Below, in pieces: positions 13,668-22,651 of a stretch of DNA of 22,856 nt (positions are counted from its first letter, which is position 1; each line of letters begins with the position of its first letter). This DNA comes from Acidimicrobiia bacterium. Lineage in GTDB: Bacteria > Actinomycetota > Acidimicrobiia > Acidimicrobiales > Ilumatobacteraceae. The DNA lies in assembly GCA_013811855.1 (NCBI GenBank), contig JACCUL010000144.1, positions 1 through 22,856 on the forward strand, written 5' to 3'. A program made the position numbers and the translations under genes. Under the pieces are notes generated by a model. The model was not told where the DNA came from. It saw only the letters and a program-made list of their open reading frames with translations, and made no database searches.

Positions 13668-14596
13668 GGTGGCTGGGCCGGTTCGGCACGCCGGCCGCCT
13701 CGAGCTCGCCCCCCTCCTCCCTGCTCGTGTCGGTGCGCACGAAGATGGGGTTGCCCGCCCGCCGCAAAGCCCGCGGCCACCTGACCGGCGAGCACGTGTC
13801 CGTCCACAAGGGCCGCTCGATGGAGTTCGACGATCTGCGGCACTACGTGCGCGGCGACGACGTCAAGGACGTCGACTGGAAGGCGTCGGCCCGCACCGGG
13901 TCGATCCTCCTCAAGCGCTACGTCGCCGTCCGCAAGCATCACTTGGTCGCCGTCGTCGACACCGGGCGTTCGATGGCGGCCCGCGCCGCCGGCGGCGAGC
14001 CCAAGCGGGACCTGGCCGTGATGGCCGCCGGGGTGCTCGGTTCGATCGCCGTGCAGCACGGCGACCTCGTCGGCCTCGTCGGCGGCGATGCCGGCGGGAT
14101 CATCCGGGCGCCACTGCGGGAGTCGAACGTCCACCTCGAGCTGCTCCTCAGGCGGGTCCACACCCGCATCGACCTGGGCGGCGCGCCGTCGGACCTCGCC
14201 GCCGTGCTGCGGGCGGTCCACCGGTCGACGAACCGCCAGCTCATCCTCCTGGTCGTGACGGACGACGCGCCGTTCAGCGCCGAGCTCGAGGAGCTCGTCC
14301 GGCGGCTGCGCGTCCAGCACGAGATCCTCTGGTTGACCATCGAGGACACGGTCCTGACCGACCTCGAGCTCGCCAGCCGGGACCTCGTCGACGTGGTCGG
14401 CGGCACCCACCTGCCGGCCGCGCTGCGCGAGGACGGCGCGCTGCTCGCCGACTACGCGGCCAACCGGCGAGCCCGCGCCGACCACCGCACCGCACGGCTG
14501 GGCCAACTGCGCGTTGCCCAGGCCGCGATCGGGCGGGAGGCCGACGTCGTGCCGGCCGTGCTCGGGTTGCTCGATCGGACCCGCCGTGCCAACTGA
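13664..14596 (+). CDS. DUF58 domain protein (VWA-like)
   Basis: DUF58 proteins regularly accompany MoxR ATPases and carry a degenerate VWA-like fold. The signature lies at residues 57-75 with the pattern DLRHYVRGDDVKDVDWKASA, followed by LLKRY. A MIDAS-like DTGRS is at 99-103. The protein has 310 residues and lacks the two N-terminal membrane spans often seen in this family, beginning almost directly before the DUF58 region; it may be cytosolic. The ATG overlaps the moxR stop by four bases, and its own end overlaps the next gene by 11 bases. Confidence 0.88.
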   Translation: MRWLGRFGTPAASSSPPSSLLVSVRTKMGLPARRKARGHLTGEHVSVHKGRSMEFDDLRHYVRGDDVKDVDWKASARTGSILLKRYVAVRKHHLVAVVDTGRSMAARAAGGEPKRDLAVMAAGVLGSIAVQHGDLVGLVGGDAGGIIRAPLRESNVHLELLLRRVHTRIDLGGAPSDLAAVLRAVHRSTNRQLILLVVTDDAPFSAELEELVRRLRVQHEILWLTIEDTVLTDLELASRDLVDVVGGTHLPAALREDGALLADYAANRRARADHRTARLGQLRVAQAAIGREADVVPAVLGLLDRTRRAN

Positions 14597-15050
14597 CGAC
14601 CTCTACCCGCCGCTGCAGCACAGCGCGTGGTGGATCCTCGTCGCGCTCGCACTGCTCGCCGTCGTCGCCGCCTGGTTCACGTGGGTGTGGTGGCGAACGC
14701 GCCCGATGCGGCCCCCGCCTCTGGTCCCGACCGAGCTCACGGGGCGCAGCCTCGCGACGTTGCGGAGCTCGTACCTGGCCCGCATCGACGCCGTCGCCGC
14801 CGACCATGAAGCGGGCCGCCTGCCGGGGCGCGACGTGGCCCAGGCCCTCAGCCCGCTGGTGCGGCGGTTCGCCTTCGAGGCCACCGGTTTCCCGGCCCAC
14901 GTCAAGTCGTTGGCCGAGCTGCGGCAGGAACGCCCGGGCCCGCTGCCGGCCGCCGTTGCCGTCATGTACCCGGACGAGTTCGCCGAGCGATCGGGCGACG
15001 GTGCGGCCGCCGTGGCGAGCGCCCGCCGACTCGTGGCGGAATGGAGATGA
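14586..15050 (+). CDS. Small membrane-anchored protein, DUF4381-like
   Basis: A 154-residue protein with one strong membrane span at about residues 14-37 (AWWILVALALLAVVAAWFTW), followed by a basic stop-transfer stretch and a mostly helical cytosolic part. The position between a DUF58 gene and VWA genes, and the aromatic-rich span followed by helices, match the DUF4381 proteins of MoxR/Bat operons; I judge this from layout and not from a clear motif. The start is GTG 14586, inside the DUF58 gene. The end overlaps the next gene. Confidence 0.65.
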   Translation: MPTDDLYPPLQHSAWWILVALALLAVVAAWFTWVWWRTRPMRPPPLVPTELTGRSLATLRSSYLARIDAVAADHEAGRLPGRDVAQALSPLVRRFAFEATGFPAHVKSLAELRQERPGPLPAAVAVMYPDEFAERSGDGAAAVASARRLVAEWR

Positions 15051-16024
15051 GCTTTCATTGGGGGTGGGTGATCCCGGCCGGGCTGGCCGTCGCCGTCGTC
15101 CTCGCCGGCTCGGTGTCGTCTCGAACCCGCCGGCGCGGTTCCCGTCGCGCCGTCCAGGTCGCCAACACCGACGCCCTGACGGGCCTGTCCCGCTACCGGC
15201 TCCTGGCCCGGCGCCACCGCCGCAACGCGGCGGTGATGGGTGTCGCCAGCGGCGTGCTCGTCATCGCCACGGTCATGCTGTCGGCCCGCCCGGTGCGCAG
15301 CGAGTCGGTGCCACCGGAGATCGAGAACCGCGACATCATGCTGTGCCTCGACGTCTCGGGATCGATGGCGGAGTACAACCGCAGCGTCATCGAGCAGTAC
15401 GCCGAGCTCGTCGGAGGCTTCGAAGGCCAGCGAGTCGGCTTGACGATCTTCAACGCCTCGGCGGTGACGGTCTTCCCGCTGACGACTGACTACCACTTCG
15501 TCACCGACGAGTTCGAGCGGTTCCGCCAGACGTTCGCCGAGCGCGGCATCGACACGCTCGGCGGCACGCTGGAGGGTGAGGGGTCGTCGCTGGTTCCCGA
15601 CGGCATCGCGTCGTGCGCGCTCGGCTTCCCCGAGGAAGCCGGCGAACGATCGCGGTCGATCATCGTCGCGACGGACAACGAGGTCGAAGGCTCGACGCTG
15701 CTGTCGATGCCGGAGGTGACCACGTTCATCGCCGATCGGACCATCCAGGTGTACGCCATCTTCCCGCTCTTCGAGTACGAGGATCCTGACCGGCCGGACG
15801 TGGCCGAGATCCGGGCCCTCGCCAGCACCACGGATGGCGCGTTCTTCCCGCTCGAGGACACGTCGGCGACGGCGCGCATCCTGCGCGCCATCGAGCGGAC
15901 CGAGGTCGCCCGGCTGGACGCCGAACCGCAGCTCGTCGAGTACGCCACCCCGGCGGTGTGGCTGGCCGTCGCCGCCCTGGCGCTGCTGGCGCTCGTCGGC
16001 GCAGCGTGGAGGGCTCGGCTGTGA
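15041..16024 (+). CDS. VWA-domain membrane protein (BatA/BatB-like), first copy
   Basis: A VWA protein with a complete MIDAS motif, DVSGS at residues 104-108, after FLxxD-type strand IMLCLD. The TIFNASA and IIVATDNE blocks follow. Membrane spans are predicted at about 8-25, 63-82 and 304-322, leaving the VWA domain between the second and third, as in BatA/BatB. It has 327 residues. ATG 15041 or ATG 15047 may be the start; the latter overlaps the previous stop as ATGA. Probably a metal-dependent adhesion partner of the MoxR ATPase at the membrane (inference from family and operon). Confidence 0.88.
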   Translation: MEMSFHWGWVIPAGLAVAVVLAGSVSSRTRRRGSRRAVQVANTDALTGLSRYRLLARRHRRNAAVMGVASGVLVIATVMLSARPVRSESVPPEIENRDIMLCLDVSGSMAEYNRSVIEQYAELVGGFEGQRVGLTIFNASAVTVFPLTTDYHFVTDEFERFRQTFAERGIDTLGGTLEGEGSSLVPDGIASCALGFPEEAGERSRSIIVATDNEVEGSTLLSMPEVTTFIADRTIQVYAIFPLFEYEDPDRPDVAEIRALASTTDGAFFPLEDTSATARILRAIERTEVARLDAEPQLVEYATPAVWLAVAALALLALVGAAWRARL

Positions 16025-16031
16025 GGCGGCG

Positions 16032-17084
16032 ATGAGGTTCCATCCGATCGTTCCGGCGTTCGTGGTGATCGTGCCCGCCGCGGTAGGTGTCGTCGTCTGC
16101 ACCGTCGCCGGTTGGCGGTCGCGCCGGCGCCTGGCGTGGCTGCGGCGGGCGCTCGCCGTCGTGCTGCTCGCGCTCGTCGCGGCGCGGCCCGGCTCGGCCC
16201 CCCGGCAGGCGGGCGGCCTCGGCAGCGACCTCGACGTCTACTTCGTGATCGACCGGACGGCGTCGATGGTCGCCGAGGACCACGACGGGTCGCGGCCCCG
16301 CTTCGACGGCGTCAGGGCCGATGTCGTGGCGATCGCCCGGGCTCTACCCGGCGCCCGCTTCTCGCTGGTCGGGTTCGACAACGACGTGCAGACGATGCTG
16401 CCGCTGGTCAGCGATGTCACGGCGCTCGTGAACGCCGTCGACGTCATGCGGCCGGAGGTGACCGCCTACTCGACCGGTTCGTCGCCGCGACTGCCGGTGG
16501 CGTACCTCCAGGAGACGATGACGACGAGCACGGATGATGAGCCGGATCGGCGCCGGATCGTGTTCCTCGTCACGGACGGTGAGGCGACGGTGACCGCGCC
16601 CGACGCACCGACCTTCGATGCCGTCGCCGACGTCATCGACGGCGGCGCCGTGCTCGGCTACGGGTCCACGACGGGAGGTCGGATGCGCGGCTGGGACGGG
16701 GTCGAGCGGACGGCCCAGCCGTTCATCATCGATCCGGAGACAGGGGAGGAGGCCGTCAGCCGCATCGACGAGCGCGAGCTCGAGGCGATGGCCGACGAGC
16801 TCGACGTGCCCTACGTGCACAGGGAGGGACCGGGCGGGATCCGGGCCGCGCTCACGGCCGTCGACGCCTCCGGCCGCCAGGCGACCGGCGCCGAGCTGCC
16901 CGTGCGCGACGACCGTGGATGGGTGTTCGCGTTGGCCTTGCTGACGCTTGTCCTGTGGGAGGCGGCCGTGGTGGCGCGTGACGTGACGCAGGCGATGGCT
17001 GCGTTCCCCGGCGACGCAGGCCGTTCGTGGCCGCTCCTGCGTTGGCGCTCGCCCGCTCGCCCACTCGACGGGGTCGACCCTTGA
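16032..17084 (+). CDS. VWA-domain membrane protein, second copy
   Basis: A second VWA protein of 350 residues, diverged from its neighbour. Two membrane spans lie at about 7-27 and 35-51, then the VWA domain begins VYFVIDRTAS with a variant MIDAS (D74-R-T-A-S78, Thr in place of the first Ser). FSLVGFDNDVQT and IVFLVTDGEAT follow. A last span is at about 296-313, ending in a 30-residue cytosolic tail AAFPGDAGRSWPLLRWRS and beyond. That tail is encoded by a copy of the dispersed repeat. The ATG is seven bases after the previous stop. The stop overlaps the next TTG (TTGA). Confidence 0.87.
   Translation: MRFHPIVPAFVVIVPAAVGVVVCTVAGWRSRRRLAWLRRALAVVLLALVAARPGSAPRQAGGLGSDLDVYFVIDRTASMVAEDHDGSRPRFDGVRADVVAIARALPGARFSLVGFDNDVQTMLPLVSDVTALVNAVDVMRPEVTAYSTGSSPRLPVAYLQETMTTSTDDEPDRRRIVFLVTDGEATVTAPDAPTFDAVADVIDGGAVLGYGSTTGGRMRGWDGVERTAQPFIIDPETGEEAVSRIDERELEAMADELDVPYVHREGPGGIRAALTAVDASGRQATGAELPVRDDRGWVFALALLTLVLWEAAVVARDVTQAMAAFPGDAGRSWPLLRWRSPARPLDGVDP
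16994..17060 (+). repeat. Bipartite dispersed repeat, copy B (inside the VWA gene 3' end)
   Basis: This copy begins GATGGCTGCGTTCCCCGGC and ends GTTGGCGCTC then GCCCGCTCGC. It aligns without gaps to copy A from GCGTTCC onward at about 48 of 60 positions. It is wholly coding and specifies MAAFPGDAGRSWPLLRWRSP in the VWA protein. Confidence 0.75.
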
Positions 17085-17878
17085 CCGTCATTGATCGTCC
17101 GGTTTACGCCGAACGGCTCCCTGCGCCGGCCGTCGACGATCTGACGGCCACGAACGCCGCTCGGAAGCGCCGCCGCCGGCGGCTCGTCAGGTGGTCGGCC
17201 GTTCCCGCGCTGCTCGTCGTCGCGGTGGCCGCCGGCCTGCTGTTCACGACGTGGGCGACGGGGCGGGGCATCGACGCCTACGACGCCGGAGCCGACGACG
17301 CGGACCGCTCTGCGGGTGCCCTCGAATGGTTCGACCGAGCGTCGTGGCTGGATGCGCACGAGCCGGAGATCGCCCCGTTCGACCGGGGCGACACGCTGTT
17401 CCGGCTGCGCGACTTCGAGGGCGCCCGTGCGGCGTTCGAGCAGGCCTACGAACTGGCCGACGGGGATCGGCGGTGCATCGTCGTCGTCAACCTCGTGCTC
17501 ACGTTGGAGACCCAGGGCGACGCGCTCGCCGCGGTGGACCAGCTCGCCGCCCAGCCGTCGTACGCCGATGCCGTCGAGGTCATCGAGGAGAACCCCGGCT
17601 GCCTGGCGCTGACGACCCCGGAGAACGACGGCGCAGGAGATCGGCTGGAACGCGTCCAGGAGCGGTTGCTCGCCAAGATCCTCCTGGACGCGCCGAACCA
17701 GACGCGTCGCGAGCCGCGGAACCTGCCGAGCGAAGCTGAGGCCGTCGATCCGGACCAGAGCGACGTCGACGAGCTGGAGCGGCGGATGGAAGAGAACGCC
17801 GACGCGCGGAGCCGCGGCCGGGAGATCGACGAGGGCGAGGACCGGGGCCGCCCGACCGAGGAGGGCCCCTCCTGGTGA
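17081..17878 (+). CDS. Membrane-anchored TPR-like protein (BatC/BatE-like position)
   Basis: A 265-residue protein with a basic segment (RKRRRRRLVRW) before one membrane span at about 39-58, then a TPR-like helical pair FDRGDTLFRLRDFEGARAAF and EQAYELADGD, and a charged C-terminal tail rich in Glu, Asp and Arg. It is the last gene of the MoxR/VWA operon, where Bat operons often carry TPR proteins. The start is taken as TTG 17081, which overlaps the VWA stop; an in-frame ATG at 17027 would start inside the repeat-derived tail and is less likely. Confidence 0.75.
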   Translation: MTVIDRPVYAERLPAPAVDDLTATNAARKRRRRRLVRWSAVPALLVVAVAAGLLFTTWATGRGIDAYDAGADDADRSAGALEWFDRASWLDAHEPEIAPFDRGDTLFRLRDFEGARAAFEQAYELADGDRRCIVVVNLVLTLETQGDALAAVDQLAAQPSYADAVEVIEENPGCLALTTPENDGAGDRLERVQERLLAKILLDAPNQTRREPRNLPSEAEAVDPDQSDVDELERRMEENADARSRGREIDEGEDRGRPTEEGPSW

Positions 17879-17892
17879 GCGACCCCGACGGG

Positions 17893-17907
17893 TACGGTCG
17901 GGCTCCG
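17893..17907 (+). promoter_or_regulatory. Possible -10 box for truA
   Basis: TACGGT at 17893-17898 lies eight bases before the truA GTG, and there is no ribosome binding site between them. This resembles the leaderless arrangement seen at the moxR gene. No -35 is evident and the box is weak. Confidence 0.3.
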
Positions 17908-18722
17908 TGTCCGAGTCCGACGCCTTCGCCACCCGGCGGCTGCGCCTGCTCGTGGCGTACGACGGTGCGCCGTTCCGGGGGTTCGCCCCCAACAACGGTG
18001 TGCGGACGGTGCTCGGTGACCTCACCGACGCCGTCTCGACCGTCACCCGCCACCCGGTCGAGCTGACCGGAGCCGGGCGAACCGACGCTGGCGTACACGG
18101 ATGGGGCCAGGTGGTGTCCGGCGACGTGCCGGCCGCCACCGACCTCGACGGGTTGGCCCGCCGCATCAACAAGCTGTGCGCCCCGGCGATCGCTGTGCGA
18201 GCCGTCGAGTGGGCGGCCGACGACTTCGACGCCCGGTTCTCGGCCTCGTGGCGCCAGTACCGCTACGACGTGTGGAACGCCGGCCACCCGAACCCGCTGC
18301 TGGCCGGCCGGGCCTGGTTCATCCCCCAACCGCTGCGGTTGTGGGCGATGCAGGCGGCGTGCGATCCGCTCGTCGGCGAGCACGACTTCGCCTCCTTCTG
18401 CCGGCGGCCCAAGGTCGACGACGGCGAGCCGGAGCCGTCGCTGGTCCGCCGCGTGACCCGTGCCGGGTGGTCGGCCGTCGACGACGTCGAGCACCACCTG
18501 CGCTTCGAGGTCCGGGCCAACGCCTTCTGCCATCAGATGGTCCGCTCGATCGTCGGCACGCTCGTCGACGTCGGGCTCGGCAAGGCGACACCGGGGGACG
18601 TGCGGGGCATCCTGGTCGCCCGGTCGCGTGAGGCGGCCGGCCAGGTGGCCCCGCCCTACGGCCTCGTGCTGTGGGAGGTCGGGTACCCGGATGTCGAGAT
18701 CGACGGCGCCCGTTCGTCGTAG
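17907..18722 (+). CDS. truA: tRNA pseudouridine synthase A
   Basis: TruA converts uridines 38-40 of the tRNA anticodon arm to pseudouridine. The protein has 271 residues. LLVAYDGAPFRGFAPN is the N-terminal motif, and the catalytic Asp is D60 in GAGRTDAGVHGWGQVV. DDFDARFSASWRQYRY and ANAFCHQMVRSIVGTLVDVG complete the family signature. In many actinobacteria truA follows rplQ directly; here the six-gene MoxR/VWA operon lies between them. The GTG start has no clear ribosome binding site. Confidence 0.95.
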   Translation: MSESDAFATRRLRLLVAYDGAPFRGFAPNNGVRTVLGDLTDAVSTVTRHPVELTGAGRTDAGVHGWGQVVSGDVPAATDLDGLARRINKLCAPAIAVRAVEWAADDFDARFSASWRQYRYDVWNAGHPNPLLAGRAWFIPQPLRLWAMQAACDPLVGEHDFASFCRRPKVDDGEPEPSLVRRVTRAGWSAVDDVEHHLRFEVRANAFCHQMVRSIVGTLVDVGLGKATPGDVRGILVARSREAAGQVAPPYGLVLWEVGYPDVEIDGARSS

Positions 18723-18746
18723 AGACGAAAGGGCGGTGCACTCACC

Positions 18747-19307
18747 ATGAGGACGTTGATCGTGACCGAGTTCGTGACGCTGGACGGCGTGATGGAGGCG
18801 CCGGGCGGCGAACCGACCCATCCGCACAGCGGCTGGGTGATGGACCACTCCGGCCCGGAGCAGGAGCAGTGGAAGCTGCAGGAGGTGCTCGACTGCGAGT
18901 TGCTCCTGATCGGGTGGGTGACCTACGAGAGCTTCGCCGGCGCGTGGCCGAACTACCGGGGCGAGTTCGCCGACAAGATGAACTCGATGCCCAAGGTCGT
19001 GGTGTCGAGCACGCTGACCGACCCCGAGTGGAACAACACGACCGTGCTGGACGGCGACGTCGTCGAAGGCGTGACGGCGCTCAAGCAGGGTGACGGCGGT
19101 TCGATCCTCGTCGGCGGCAGCGCCACGCTCGTCCACACGCTGCTCGACCACGACCTCGTCGATGAGCTGCGGCTGATGGTCTTCCCGGTCACGATCGGCG
19201 CCGGCCGGCGGGCGTTCTCCGACACGCCGCGCAAGTCGCATTGGCGGCGCACGGCATCGGCGACGTTCGCCTCCGGCGTGCGCGTCGACACCTACCAGCC
19301 GGCCTGA
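18747..19307 (+). CDS. Dihydrofolate reductase family / RibD C-terminal-like protein
   Basis: A 186-residue protein of the YyaP/RibD_C class, relatives of dihydrofolate reductase and the riboflavin-pathway reductase. It begins RTLIVTEFVTLDGVMEAPGG, carries the typical LLLIGWVTYESFAGAWP (equivalent to LLGRxTYE), KVVVSSTL, then ILVGGSATLVHTLLDHDLVDEL and VFPVTIGAGRRAFSD. NAD(P)H binding is expected from the family; the substrate is unknown, and it is not the housekeeping FolA. It begins 24 bases after truA and ends in a hairpin shared with the convergent gene. Confidence 0.88.
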   Translation: MRTLIVTEFVTLDGVMEAPGGEPTHPHSGWVMDHSGPEQEQWKLQEVLDCELLLIGWVTYESFAGAWPNYRGEFADKMNSMPKVVVSSTLTDPEWNNTTVLDGDVVEGVTALKQGDGGSILVGGSATLVHTLLDHDLVDELRLMVFPVTIGAGRRAFSDTPRKSHWRRTASATFASGVRVDTYQPA

Positions 19308-19319
19308 CCGGGCCGCCGG

Positions 19320-19323
<4 letters not shown>
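19304..19323. terminator. Convergent hairpin containing both stop codons
   Basis: CTGACCGG-GCCG-CCGGTCAG is a perfect 8-bp stem with a four-base loop. The left arm contains the TGA of the reductase gene and the right arm the stop of the decarboxylase read on the other strand. It is symmetric, so it can act for both genes, though there is no T-tract on either side. Confidence 0.6.
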
Positions 19324-20669
<1,346 letters not shown>

Positions 20670-20672
<3 letters not shown>

Positions 20673-20745
20673 TGCGTTCCCCGGCCACGCCACTGCCGCC
20701 TACGCCGCGTCTGGCCGCCCCCTCGCTGGCGCTCGGTCGCTCGCA
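20670..20745 (+). repeat. Bipartite dispersed repeat, copy C (decarboxylase start / divergent gap)
   Basis: The left half CATTGCGTTCCCCGGCCACG and the right half CCTCGCTGGCGCTCGGTCGC, then TCGCA, match copy A almost perfectly. The spacer between halves is longer by about ten bases. The left half overlaps the decarboxylase start and supplies its GGGGA ribosome binding site on the - strand. The remaining ~90 bases of the divergent gap show no clear promoter box. Confidence 0.8.
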
Positions 20746-20833
20746 TCCGAGGATGATGCACCAATGTTCTCCTCCACCGTCCACGCAGGGCCGGGCCGAG
20801 CCGCTCGCCGGCGCTCGCAAGCTGAGAGATGAT

Positions 20834-22615
20834 GTGACCGTGACCGGCTACGCCGCCCCGTTGACGGACATGCGCTTCGTGCTGGAGCACGTCGTCGACA
20901 TCGGCGCGCTGGCCGCGTTGGCGGGCTTCGAACACGCCGATCCGGCGACCGTGATCGGGATCCTCGAGGAGGCCGGCCGGTTCTTCGCCGAGCAGCTGGC
21001 GCCGCTCAACCGCGTCGGCGACGTGCAGCACAGTCGGCGCAACGACGACGGCTCGGTCACCACGCCGGAAGGGTTCGCCAAGGCGTACCAGCGCTACGTC
21101 GACGCCGGCTGGCCGGCCGTGCCGTTCCCACCCGAGTACGGAGGTGGCGGCTTCCCGTGGGTCGTCGCCGTCGCCATGCAGGAGGTCATGACGGCGGCCA
21201 ACATGGCGTTCTCGCTGTGCCCGCTCCTGACCCAGGGCGCCATCGACATGCTGCTGCACTACGGCAGCGAGGAGCAGCGCGAGACGTACCTGTCGAAGAT
21301 GGTCACGGGCGAGTGGACCGGCACGATGAACCTGACCGAACCGCAGGCCGGCTCCGACGTCGGTGCGCTCACGACCAGGGCCGTGCCCGCCGACGACGGC
21401 TCGTGGCGCGTCACCGGCCAGAAGATCTTCATTACCTACGGCGAGCACGATCTCGCCGACAACATCGTCCACCTCGTGCTCGCCCGCGTGCCCGATGCGC
21501 CGCCGGGGACCAAGGGCATCTCGTGCTTCATCGTGCCGAAGGTGCTCGTCGCCGCCGACGGGTCGCTCGGCCCGCGCAACGCCGTCGAGTGCGTGTCCAT
21601 CGAGGAAAAGATGGGGATCAACGCCAGCCCGACCTGCGTGATGGCCTACGACGGGGCCACCGGCTTCCTCGTCGGCGAGGCCAACCAGGGCATGCGGTAC
21701 ATGTTCAAGATGATGAACACGGCCCGGTTGTCGGTCGGGCTGGAGGGCCTCTCGCTGGGCGAGCGGGCGTACCAGCAGGCGGTGGCGTACGCCGCCGAGC
21801 GACGCCAGGGCCAGGCGCCGGGGGCGTCGGCCGGCTCGGCGATCGTCGACCACCCGGACGTGCGCCGGATGCTGCTGACGATGCGGGCGCAGATCGAGGC
21901 GCTGCGGTGCGTCGCCTACCTCACCGCCGAGTGCATGGACCTGGCGGCCCGCCATCCCGATGCGTCGGTCCGGGAGGCCCGCCAAGAGCTGGCCGACCTG
22001 TTGACGCCGATCTCCAAGGGGTGGGGCACCGATCTCGGTGTCGAGCTGACGTCGATCGCCGTGCAGGTGCACGGTGGGATGGGCTACGTCGAGGAGACCG
22101 GCGTGGCCCAGCACTATCGGGACATCCGCATCGCCCCGATCTACGAGGGCACGAACGGGATCCAGGCCATCGACCTCGTCGGCCGCAAGCTCGGTCTGCG
22201 CGACGGCGCCGCGGTGACCGAGCTCCTCGATGCCATCGCCGCCACGGCCGCCGAGGCCATCGGCGCCGGCGACGACCTGAACGTGATCGGCATCGCGCTC
22301 GACGGTGCTCAGCACGCGCTGCGCCAAGCGACGACGTGGCTGCGCCAGGCCTCGGCCGACGGTCGCCACGACGACGTGCTCGCCGGCGCCACGCCGTACC
22401 TGCGCATGGCCGGCGTCGTCGCCGGCGGCTGGATGCTCGCCCGCTCGGCCCTCGCCGCATCGGCGATCCAGGGCGAAGCCACGTTCACGGACGAATTCCT
22501 CGCCCAGAAAACCGTGACCGCCCGCTTCTACGCCACCCAGCTCCTGCCCCAGGCCGCCGGCCTGCTCCCGGCCGTCACCGCCGGCGTCGAGGATCTCGCT
22601 GCGGCCCGGTTCTAA
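20834..22615 (+). CDS. Acyl-CoA dehydrogenase, FadE5/DmdC-like
   Basis: An FAD enzyme oxidising acyl-CoA to 2-enoyl-CoA. From GTG 20834 it has 593 residues, the length of the extended subfamily that includes mycobacterial FadE5 and the DmdC 3-methylmercaptopropionyl-CoA dehydrogenases. It begins GYAAPLTDMRFVLEHV, has the FAD/substrate blocks MNLTEPQAGSDVGAL and FITYGEHDLADNIVHLVLAR, the subfamily motif EEKMGINASPTCVM, and the likely catalytic base E438 in APIYEGTNGIQAIDLVGRK. A C-terminal helical extension follows. The frame is open further upstream through the repeat, but the family start is at GTG 20834 or 20840. The substrate is not predictable here. Confidence 0.92.
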   Translation: MTVTGYAAPLTDMRFVLEHVVDIGALAALAGFEHADPATVIGILEEAGRFFAEQLAPLNRVGDVQHSRRNDDGSVTTPEGFAKAYQRYVDAGWPAVPFPPEYGGGGFPWVVAVAMQEVMTAANMAFSLCPLLTQGAIDMLLHYGSEEQRETYLSKMVTGEWTGTMNLTEPQAGSDVGALTTRAVPADDGSWRVTGQKIFITYGEHDLADNIVHLVLARVPDAPPGTKGISCFIVPKVLVAADGSLGPRNAVECVSIEEKMGINASPTCVMAYDGATGFLVGEANQGMRYMFKMMNTARLSVGLEGLSLGERAYQQAVAYAAERRQGQAPGASAGSAIVDHPDVRRMLLTMRAQIEALRCVAYLTAECMDLAARHPDASVREARQELADLLTPISKGWGTDLGVELTSIAVQVHGGMGYVEETGVAQHYRDIRIAPIYEGTNGIQAIDLVGRKLGLRDGAAVTELLDAIAATAAEAIGAGDDLNVIGIALDGAQHALRQATTWLRQASADGRHDDVLAGATPYLRMAGVVAGGWMLARSALAASAIQGEATFTDEFLAQKTVTARFYATQLLPQAAGLLPAVTAGVEDLAAARF

Positions 22616-22644
22616 CCCGCGAAACCCAGCAAAAAGCGCGGGTT
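22614..22644. terminator. Inverted repeat between convergent genes
   Basis: AACCCGCG at 22614-22621 and CGCGGGTT at 22637-22644 form a perfect 8-bp stem around a 15-base A-rich loop. It begins at the stop codon of the acyl-CoA dehydrogenase and lies just past the stop of the convergent gene, so it could end both transcripts. Confidence 0.6.
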
Positions 22645-22651
22645 CTCGGAC

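Noticed and set aside
20673..20693. ATG 20693 as the decarboxylase start
   Set aside because: The seven added residues come from the repeat, and the better ribosome binding site (GGGGA) precedes ATG 20672.
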